Below are positions 40,322 to 48,300 of a stretch of 64,000 nt of DNA, piece by piece (the stretch's first letter is position 1; each line of letters starts with the position of its first letter). Both the position numbers and the translations under genes were made by a program. This stretch comes from Campylobacter vulpis (lineage in GTDB: Bacteria; Campylobacterota; Campylobacteria; Campylobacterales; Campylobacteraceae), in NCBI RefSeq assembly GCF_014217995.1, contig NZ_CP041617.1, positions 1,364,001 to 1,428,000 of the forward strand. The letters are read 5' to 3'. Below the pieces are notes generated by a model. It saw nothing but the letters and a program-made list of their open reading frames with translations, was not told the origin of the DNA and made no database searches.

Positions 40322-40942
40322 ATGGCGTTTGGAAGATTAGTTAATGATAAGATTGTTATTGATACAAACAATGCTTTAAACTACAAAAACAAGGAGGGTG
40401 ATATTCAGCAAAGAAAAGTGGATACTGCTTTGATTGATGTGATTAAAGAAGCAGGACAAGTTGCGGCAATGGAACACGGTGCTGTGCTTTTTTCTGCAAA
40501 GATTAATAATGAGTGGAAAAACTATTTTGTTAATAGAGATGAAAAAACTCATAATATCGTCTTAAAACCTACTAACTCACAAAATAGAGATGACTTTATC
40601 TACATCAATTCAAATGTCAATGAGCAAGGTTATTTTTATTACACCATTAATCAAAAGAGAGAATCCGCAAAAGAATTAATCGAGGGGGTTGGGATTACAG
40701 AACACCAAAATCAAGATGGCTCTAAAAGTCATTATTTGGAAACTAATGTGAGACTCTACAACGAGGAGCTAAAAAGCGAACTCAAAGAAAAAGGCAAAGA
40801 GTTTGTAGCTGTAATTTCAAATGCAGGTTTTGAAGTTGTTAATGAAGCTGAAATGAAAGCACAAAAACAAAAGCAACAAATGCAGCAAACCCAAGAGATT
40901 AAAGAGTCTGAAAAAAAACAAGATAAAGGCTTAGAAAGATGA
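40322..40942 (+). CDS. Hypothetical protein of conjugative element
   Basis: 206 residues, soluble, no signal peptide. Starts AFGRLVNDKIVIDTNNALNY; the middle (KEAGQVAAMEHGAVLFSAKI, NEWKNYFVNRDEKTHNIVLK) looks like a compact alpha/beta fold and the end is a charged Gln/Lys-rich tail. I recognise no family. The ATG has a strong AAGGAG site. It closes the rightward transfer operon; a terminator-like hairpin follows two bases after its stop. Confidence 0.65.
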   Translation: MAFGRLVNDKIVIDTNNALNYKNKEGDIQQRKVDTALIDVIKEAGQVAAMEHGAVLFSAKINNEWKNYFVNRDEKTHNIVLKPTNSQNRDDFIYINSNVNEQGYFYYTINQKRESAKELIEGVGITEHQNQDGSKSHYLETNVRLYNEELKSELKEKGKEFVAVISNAGFEVVNEAEMKAQKQKQQMQQTQEIKESEKKQDKGLER

Positions 40943-40943
40943 T

Positions 40944-40967
40944 ATACACACCCTTATGGGTGTGTAT
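40944..40967 (+). terminator. Hairpin after the transfer operon
   Basis: Perfect inverted repeat with 10-bp arms (ATACACACCC and complement) and a TTAT loop, starting two bases after the stop codon and followed by TTATAATAATTATT. The downstream T-run is weak, but position and arm strength suit transcription termination or 3'-end protection. Confidence 0.6.
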
Positions 40968-41014
40968 TTATAATAATTATTGTAATATAAAATATATTTA
41001 TAATTAATAATATA

Positions 41015-41055
41015 TAACATAAATAACTATTATATTCTAATAATTATTTATGTTA
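41015..41055. promoter_or_regulatory. Large imperfect palindrome upstream of topB
   Basis: 18-bp arms with one mismatch around a five-base loop TATTC, built from A and T apart from one G/C pair, ending 25 bases before the topB ATG. It covers the expected promoter, so it may be an operator for a ribbon-helix-helix or ParB-type regulator, or a fold in the leader RNA. Confidence 0.45.
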
Positions 41056-41079
41056 TCCAGTAATAAAGAAAGGTAAAAA

Positions 41080-43263
41080 ATGAGATTATTTATAGCAGAA
41101 AAACCTGAACTTGGTAGAGCCATTGCGGAAGGACTAGAAGGAAGTTATAAAAGTGGCGAAGGCTACATACAAAAAGGAAATGACATTATTACTTGGGCTT
41201 TTGGGCATATTTTAGAACTTGCTAAACCTGAAGAATATGATGAAAAATATAAGCTGTGGAAACTTGAGGATTTGCCACTACCCATTAAAGAATTTAAATA
41301 TTTACCTAAGAAAGATAGCAGAAAACAGCTCAAAATCATCTGCGATTTAATCCATAGCGACAAAATTACTTCTATTGTAAATTGTGGGGATGCAGATGAT
41401 GAGGGACAAATCTTAGTCGATGAAATTATTCAGTATTCTAAAAGCTCCAAACCTGTCTTTAGAGTTTTAATTAATGACTTAACTCCAAAAGCAGTCAAAG
41501 AAGAAATAGCAAAAATTAAATCTAATACAGATTTTAAAGGTATGAGCGAAAGAGGCTTTGCAAGAAGTCAAGCTGATTGGATAGTAGGAATTAATCTTAC
41601 AAGGGCTTACACCATCATTGCTAGACAAAATAATTTTGAGGGCATCTTAAGTGTAGGAAGAGTGCAAACTCCTATTTTAGGACTTGTAGTTGCTAGAGAT
41701 AAAGAATTTGAAAGCTTTAAAAGCATCGATTATTATTCCTTACTTGGAAATTTTGAAATTAACAATCATACAATTCAAGCACGATTAAAGACAGAAGAAA
41801 AAATTACAGATGAAAATCTAGCTAAAGAAATTAAAAATATGTGCGAAAATCAAAATGCAAAAATAAATGTAAAGATAGAAAATAAAAAAGAATATCCGCC
41901 ACTACCCTATAATTTACTTATTTTACAGGCAGAGTGTGCAAAATTTTTTGGATTTAGCCCTGATAAAACCCTACAAATCACACAATCCTTAAGAGAAAAA
42001 CATAAAGCAATTACTTACAATAGGTCAGATTGTCAGTATCTTCCTGAAACAATCTTTGAAGAAGCTCCACAAATTTTAAATTCCATAAAAACAAATTTAA
42101 ATAATGATGAGATTGAAGCTCTCATCGCTGGTAGTGATACAAAAATAAAAAGCAAAGCTTTTAATGATGAGAACATTTCAGCACATTATGGAATCATTCC
42201 TACTCAAAACAAGATTTCATCACAATTAAGCAAAGATGAATCAGTCGTTTATGATTTAATTTCTAAAAGATTTATCATTCAATTTTTTCAGCCTAGAGAA
42301 TATCAAACCACCACAATTAATTTAGAAATCAATCAAAAAATTTTTACCGCAACACAAAGCAAAACAACAAAAAGCGGTTTTAGAAGTCTATGGAAAAATA
42401 TTGATACCGATAAAGAAGAGGAGCTTGATAGTAATAAAAACGAATATGATTTATCTAGCTTAAAAGATAATGATAATACAAAATGTGCTTTGGTGCAGAT
42501 TGAAAAGAAGCAAACAAAACCTCGCCCCTATTACACTATGACAACATTACTTAAAGATTTAAATAGTGTTGCAAAATATGTAAGCGATGAAAAAATTAAA
42601 AAATTACTGATGGAAAAAGATAAAGACAAAAAAGGAGAAAGTGGAGGTATAGGCACACCTGCTACAAGGTCAAATCACATAAAAACCCTTATTGAAAGAG
42701 AATATATAGAGGTAAGCAAAGATAAAAAGCAAGTTGTTAAATCTACGCAAAAAGGTAGGGATTTAATCGCACTTTCTCCAAAAGCTCTTACCACACCTGA
42801 TATGACAGCTTTATGGTTTGAGCAACAAAAAATGATAGAGGCACAAGAGCTTACAAGAGGGCAATTTTTAGAGGAAGTAACAAAAGAAGTCATCGGTGAA
42901 ATTCAAAGAATTAGCAATAGTCAAAATTTTAAAATCTTAGAAGATAAAAATCAGCAAAAAATTCAATGTCCGCAATGTAGTAAAGGTCATTTAACAAAAC
43001 GCAAAGGGAAATATGGAGATTTTTGGGGGTGTAGTGAATACAAGGAGGGTTGTAAGGCTATATATCCTGATAATAAAGGCAAACCAAATTTTGAAACAAA
43101 ACAAAACAATAGCGACACTACATATAAATGTCCGCAATGCGATAAAGGATTCTTGCAGAGAATGAAAAGTAAAAATGGTAAAAGCTGGTGGTGGGGCTGT
43201 AATGAATTTAGACAAGGCTGTAAGGCTATGTATTATGATGATAATGGAAAACCTAAAATATAA
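41080..43263 (+). CDS. topB: DNA topoisomerase III-like type IA topoisomerase
   Basis: A 727-residue type IA enzyme. TOPRIM domain at the start (MRLFIAEKPELGRAIAEGL, with NCGDADDEGQILVDEI), the active-site tyrosine in KAITYNRSDCQYLPE near residue 312, and two C-terminal zinc-ribbon modules (CPQCSKGHLTKRKG with GCSEYKEGC, and CPQCDKGFLQRM with GCNEFRQGC). TraE/TopB homologues are common on conjugative plasmids and help decatenate or unwind DNA during transfer. It is set apart by AT-rich gaps on both sides, so probably has its own promoter. Confidence 0.93.
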   Translation: MRLFIAEKPELGRAIAEGLEGSYKSGEGYIQKGNDIITWAFGHILELAKPEEYDEKYKLWKLEDLPLPIKEFKYLPKKDSRKQLKIICDLIHSDKITSIVNCGDADDEGQILVDEIIQYSKSSKPVFRVLINDLTPKAVKEEIAKIKSNTDFKGMSERGFARSQADWIVGINLTRAYTIIARQNNFEGILSVGRVQTPILGLVVARDKEFESFKSIDYYSLLGNFEINNHTIQARLKTEEKITDENLAKEIKNMCENQNAKINVKIENKKEYPPLPYNLLILQAECAKFFGFSPDKTLQITQSLREKHKAITYNRSDCQYLPETIFEEAPQILNSIKTNLNNDEIEALIAGSDTKIKSKAFNDENISAHYGIIPTQNKISSQLSKDESVVYDLISKRFIIQFFQPREYQTTTINLEINQKIFTATQSKTTKSGFRSLWKNIDTDKEEELDSNKNEYDLSSLKDNDNTKCALVQIEKKQTKPRPYYTMTTLLKDLNSVAKYVSDEKIKKLLMEKDKDKKGESGGIGTPATRSNHIKTLIEREYIEVSKDKKQVVKSTQKGRDLIALSPKALTTPDMTALWFEQQKMIEAQELTRGQFLEEVTKEVIGEIQRISNSQNFKILEDKNQQKIQCPQCSKGHLTKRKGKYGDFWGCSEYKEGCKAIYPDNKGKPNFETKQNNSDTTYKCPQCDKGFLQRMKSKNGKSWWWGCNEFRQGCKAMYYDDNGKPKI

Positions 43264-43348
43264 TTTATTATAAATATATTTTATTATATAATATTTACTA
43301 ATATATTAATATTATACGAAAATTATTTAATCACAACAAGGATAAACA

Positions 43349-43569
43349 ATGACATTTAGTATGAAAGACCACGATATTTACGAATTAGTTAGAGAGCTAG
43401 AGGGTGGTAAAAGCGTATGGGTTAAGGGTGGTATGGGGCAGAATATAAGGTAAAGTATGAAGAGGGTATATATTATGTTTGTAGCCAAAGCGATGGATAT
43501 ACTGCTGAATTTGATGATATTTATGAAATGCAAGAATATATCAACTTTAACTTCGAGGAAGATGAGTAA
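43349..43569 (+). pseudogene. Small acidic hypothetical protein, frameshifted
   Basis: An AAGGATAAACA leader and ATG open a 34-codon frame (TFSMKDHDIYELVRELEGG, then VWVKGGMGQ) that stops early; shifting frame by one base in the GGGG run near 43437 continues as AEYKVKYEEGIYYVCSQSDGYTAE to an acidic end (NFEEDE). The rebuilt protein has about 73 residues and reads like an intact small plasmid protein. Either a real one-base deletion or a sequencing error in the G run. No family recognised. Confidence 0.6.
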
Positions 43570-43579
43570 AATACTCATC
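43561..43579 (+). terminator. Stem-loop over the stop codon of the small frameshifted gene
   Basis: Perfect 8-bp arms (GATGAGTA and complement) around AAA, overlapping the stop. No T-run follows, so it may act on RNA stability and not on termination. Confidence 0.4.
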
Positions 43580-43605
43580 GATTGTTATAAGGGATAATAG
43601 CAAAA

Positions 43606-44205
43606 ATGAAACTAAAAGATTTTGATTTTAGAATTTGGCTTAATAGTAGTTATATTTATCTTAATGAAATAGGATTTGAAACAATCAATCAAAATTATTT
43701 TTTGCGTTGTTGCGGTGATAATGAAAAAACTTACGAAAAATATAAATTTTATATCAATGCTAACATTTCAAAAGAAACATACAAACAAAGAACTCAAAAA
43801 TTAGAAGATTTAGAACTAGAACTTTACACAGGCTTTAAAGATAAAAAGGGTGTAAAAATTTTTGAAAATGATATTGTGCTTTTTATGCCAAATGATAGTG
43901 AGAAATTTTTACATACAATAAATTACGATAAAGAGCGAGGTTTTTTCTTTAGCGATGATTGCAATTTAGATGATGAATATTGTGAGGGCTGCACTGAGGT
44001 TATAGGTAATATTCGCAAAAACAAAGAATTAGTTGATTTTATGGAAAAAGAAAAGAAAGCTTTTAAAGAATTCCATCAAAAATTTGAAAACAAATATGAT
44101 GAAAATGGAAAGCCTGTTAAAGAATTTTACGAAGAAGATACAAGACTTAGTATTTACTTCCAACAAGAATTAGAAAAACTTTTAGATAATGAGCTATACA
44201 AATGA
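43606..44205 (+). CDS. YopX-domain protein
   Basis: A 199-residue protein with a YopX-like core at residues 72-135: ELYTGFKDKKGVKIFENDIVLF and GCTEVIGNIRKN, the pattern found in many phage and plasmid proteins whose function is unknown. The C-terminus (EKKAFKEFHQKFENKYDENG) is a charged helix. Followed by a small basic protein whose ATG overlaps its stop. Confidence 0.75.
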   Translation: MKLKDFDFRIWLNSSYIYLNEIGFETINQNYFLRCCGDNEKTYEKYKFYINANISKETYKQRTQKLEDLELELYTGFKDKKGVKIFENDIVLFMPNDSEKFLHTINYDKERGFFFSDDCNLDDEYCEGCTEVIGNIRKNKELVDFMEKEKKAFKEFHQKFENKYDENGKPVKEFYEEDTRLSIYFQQELEKLLDNELYK

Positions 44206-44351
44206 ACAAACAAGAAAAAGCAAAAGAAAGAAAGGCTAAACGCTATGCTCTTTTGAAAGAAACTAAGGAACTAAAAAGAAAGCAAAAAATCAAAATAGGG
44301 CTTAAGGTTAGAAAGATAAAGGAAAAGCCTTTAAAAATATCTATAATATAA
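44202..44351 (+). CDS. Small highly basic protein (49 aa)
   Basis: MNKQEKAKERKAKRYALLKE followed by KELKRKQKIK: nearly half Lys and Arg, one long helix predicted by composition. The start overlaps the YopX stop by four bases (ATGA), which supports real translation. It could bind nucleic acid or be a chaperone-like partner of the YopX protein; nothing more can be said. Confidence 0.5.
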   Translation: MNKQEKAKERKAKRYALLKETKELKRKQKIKIGLKVRKIKEKPLKISII

Positions 44352-44464
44352 AGATAGACAAAGCCTACTTTTAGCATACATATCTTTAAATAATTGTTAG
44401 TATATTTTATAATATATTAATAAATAATAGTATATAATGTTATACAAATAAATTTAAAGGTTAA

Positions 44465-45031
44465 ATGATGATTATATCTATCATAAATAAGAAAGGCGGG
44501 GTCGGCAAAACCCCTTTTGCTTTTTCTATTGCTAAAGATTTAGGATATTTTTTACAAAGCAATGATAATTCTATTATTGAAAAAATTTATCCTGAGAAAG
44601 CAAAAATTCTACCAACGCCAAAAAAAATAGATAATTGCGTTTATGATTTTGGCGGTTTTGTGGAAAAAGGTGTATTGAGTATTGTCAAAGAGAGCAATGT
44701 TGTTATTATTCCTTGCACAAGCAATTATAATTCTTTACTTAGAACACTAGAAACTTTAAATGAAATAGGTAATGATGATAGAGTTTGTATCTTAGTTACA
44801 GATTACAGGGACGAAAAAGAAAAAAAACAAATTTGTGAAACTCTTGAAAGTAATTTTACAGATTTAAATCTTTTCTTTTTCAAATTTTCAAAAATCATTG
44901 AAAATTCTATGAGTAGTGGAGCTTCTTTTACTGAACTCTACAATGAAAATAATCTTTCAAGGTTAAGCTATACAAATTTCTTTAATGAATACCAAAGACT
45001 TCTACATTTTATTAAAAAGGAAAAAGCATAA
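44465..45031 (+). CDS. parA: ParA-family partition ATPase
   Basis: A 188-residue ParA/MinD-type ATPase with the deviant Walker A in INKKGGVGKTPFAFSIA at the very N-terminus, a shortened switch region (NCVYDFGGFVEKGV, with Asp/Phe in place of the usual DxPP) and VVIIPCTSNYNSLLRTLETL. Lacking an N-terminal DNA-binding domain it is the short type Ib form. It and the RHH protein overlapping its stop form a partition pair, which implies the element lives or lived as an autonomous plasmid or circular ICE intermediate. Confidence 0.85.
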   Translation: MMIISIINKKGGVGKTPFAFSIAKDLGYFLQSNDNSIIEKIYPEKAKILPTPKKIDNCVYDFGGFVEKGVLSIVKESNVVIIPCTSNYNSLLRTLETLNEIGNDDRVCILVTDYRDEKEKKQICETLESNFTDLNLFFFKFSKIIENSMSSGASFTELYNENNLSRLSYTNFFNEYQRLLHFIKKEKA

Positions 45032-45297
45032 TGGAAAAAAAGCCTTTTACAATTGATGAAGCTTTAAAATCTGAAACAAGCTCTCAAAAAACTTACAAAA
45101 AAGCAGAGAAAAAATCATCTGGTAGAAAAACAATTGATAAAGAATTAAGAAGAGAACATATGGTCGTTTGCAGACTCAATCAAAAAGAATATGAAACGCT
45201 AAAGAAATTGATGGAGTTAGAATTTAATACTGAATCAAGCACCTACATAAGAAAACTAATCTTAAAGGAGGCTAAGGCTTTAAATATTAATGAATAA
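45031..45297 (+). CDS. Ribbon-helix-helix partner of ParA
   Basis: An 88-residue protein with a disordered Lys/Ser-rich N-terminus (residues 1-45) and an RHH-like C-terminus (MVVCRLNQKEYETLKKLMELE and SSTYIRKLILKEAK), the usual build of ParG/ParB-like centromere-binding proteins. Its ATG is the last base of parA plus two, so coupled. Probably binds the AT-rich upstream region and represses the pair. Confidence 0.7.
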   Translation: MEKKPFTIDEALKSETSSQKTYKKAEKKSSGRKTIDKELRREHMVVCRLNQKEYETLKKLMELEFNTESSTYIRKLILKEAKALNINE

Positions 45298-45342
45298 TGC
45301 TAAAATATCCTTGCAAAAAAACAAAAATTACAAGGATAAACT

Positions 45343-48300
45343 ATGCGGAAAACAAAAAGACAAATTGAAGATGAAAAGTATTATGGTGGCAAAAGCCTAT
45401 TTGATTTTATAGAATTAGAATTTTCACAAGGAGAAGAAAATGAGCAACAGAATGGAGAATTATCCCAACATAGAGAAACTGCAAATGGCGTTGAACGAAT
45501 TAGCGTTTCATCAAGTTCATCAAGCTTGGATAGACAAGAAAATTCCACAATACAGCTTGATAATACTAGAGAGATGGGCGGAACTTTATCCAAACACCAT
45601 CAAGAATCTAGGAATGTCAGAACTAATGACACTAGCATTACCACAAGCACAAATGGAACTACAAATTTTAGAGAGCAAGGAAGCGGAGGAAATGAGAGAG
45701 CAGGGACTAACGGATATGGAGATACTAACCCAAACTCAAATCAATCTCAATCAATTCATAGCGATAGAACCACAGATTTATTCTCCTTTGTTTCAAGAAA
45801 TGATGATGAGAGACAAGGAGCAAATGCAAGAAGAAACAATCAACAATCAGTATTGGAATCTGCAACAAGAGATGATGACTTTAAAAGAAGAAGTTTCAAA
45901 TCTGGGCAAAAACTAGATTTTACAGCCGATGATGAAATCTATCTTGGCTCTTTGAAAGATAGATTTCAAAAAAATATCCACGCCATTAAACTTTTAAAAA
46001 CCATAGAGCAAGAAAATCGCTACGCCACTAAACAAGAGCAAGAAATTCTCAATAAATTTTCAGGTTGGGGTGGAATTCCACAAGTTTTTGACCACCAAAA
46101 TAAAGAATGGGAAAAAGAGTTTAAAGAGCTTATCTCTACACTAGATTACACAGAATACGAAAATGCAAAACTATCTACCTTAGACGCTTTTTATACTCCA
46201 AAAATTGTCATTGATACAATTTATCAAGGACTTAATCATTTAGGCTTTAATAATGATAAACACACGAAAGAAATCTTTGAGCCAAGTGCAGGAATAGGCT
46301 CGTTTTTATCTTATGCTAAAAATTACAGCAATAATTATCACTTTACTTGCATTGAGCTTGATAGCATAAGCTCAAATATTCTAAAATCTTTACACCCTAA
46401 TCAAACAATTTATAATAAAGCCTTTGAACATCACTTATTTGATAAGCCTTATGATGCTTTTATAGGCAATCCACCCTTTGGTCAAAAAAAGGTTCTAGAC
46501 CCAAATGATACAACACTCAATAAATCAAGTGTGCATAATTATTTCATTGGCAACGCCATTAAAAATTTGAAAGAAGATGGAATTGCTGCCTTTGTAGTCT
46601 CAAGTTATTTTTTAGATTCTAAAAATAACACTATAAGAAATTATATCGCAGAACAAGCAACATTCTTAGGTGCTGTAAGATTGCCAAACAATGCTTTTAA
46701 AAAAAGAGCCAACACTGAAGTTACCACAGATATTATCTTTTTTAAGAAAGGCAAAGATTTAAATATTGACAATAAATGGCTAGAGAGCGTAGAGTATTAT
46801 GAGAATCGTTTTGATGAGGCGGAAAAGAGAGGTTTAAATCATAATATTTTCAGCTATTTTAGAATTAATGAATATTTTAAAAATAATCCTCAAAATATCT
46901 TAGGAAAAATGGATATTAAAAGCTCTCAATATGGTCATGATTTAGAATGCTTAGATGATGGTAGGGATTTAAAAATTGCTTTGGAAAATTTTGTCAAAAC
47001 TTTACCTAAGGATATTTATCAATACCAAGAAACAAAAATTACATTGTCCTATTACAGAATTAACAAAGAATCGCCTGAATATCAAAAATATAGCCAAATT
47101 ATAAGCAAATTAAAAGATGGAAATTATTTTGAGTATGGTGGCGAAATTTATATGAAAGTTAGAAGTGATGACGAGTTGGTTTTTTCAAAACCAGCCCTAA
47201 ACGAACACGATAAAAGAAGAATTAAAAAACTCATCGCCATTAGAAATCAATTTAACACTCTCATTGAGTATGAAAAAAATGAAGCTAATGATGTTTTGGT
47301 AGAAAATCAAAGAAAGCAACTTAATAAACTTTATGATGATTTTGTTACCAAAGAGGGATATTTAAATAGAGAAGCAAACAAAAAAGCCTTCAAAGAAGAT
47401 GTAGAAGCAAATAAAATTTTAGCTTTGGAGAAAAATTATAATGCGGGTATTTCTAAAAATGTCGCATTAAAAGAAGGCATTGAACCTATATTGCCAAGTG
47501 CCACAAAGGCTGATATTTTTTTCAAAAGAACCATCAACGCACAAAAAGAAATTAAAATCTCAACTCCACAAGAAGCACTTATTGCTTGCATTAATGAGTA
47601 TGGAAGAATTGATTTAAATTTCCTAGAAGCCAACTTGGAACAACCGCTAGATGAAACACTTAATACTTTAGAACAAAATAGATTAATCTTTAAAGACCAC
47701 CTTAATCCCTCTCGCTTTATCTTAGCCGAAAAGTATCTTTCTGGAAATGTTAAAGCAAAATACAAAGAGGTAAAGAAGCTTATAGAAGATGGCTTTAATG
47801 AATTTGCTAATAATTTAGAAAGCTTAGAACAAGTTTTACCCAAAGACTTGAAAGCAGTTGATATTTCACTAAGCTTAGGGACAACTTGGATACCTATAAA
47901 ATACTACAAACAATTTATAGAAGAAACTCTGCAAATTGATTCTAGAGACTATGATTTATTCTTATTAGAAAAAACAGGTGAGTGGAATCTTAAAGGTCTT
48001 GGACATTCCTTAAGTCCCTATGTTCGCTCACAATATGGCACAGAAAGAATAGGCTGTTTTGATTTATTTGAACACGCTTTATTGAGAAAGCCTATTCGCA
48101 TTTATGATAAAAAACAAGATGAAACAGGCAGAGAATATAGGGAATTAAATCCAAAAGAAACTGCAATTGCTAATTCTAAATTAGAAAACTTAAAAAATGA
48201 GTTTGCAGAATGGATTTATAAGGATTATGATAGACGCACAGATTTAGAAAATATCTATAATGAAAAATTTAACACAAATAAAGAACCACAATATAATGGA

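Noticed and set aside
47436-47843. 135-codon minus-strand frame in the methylase-helicase gene
   Set aside because: Antisense shadow in a conserved coding region, unlike the nested same-strand frame at 45440.
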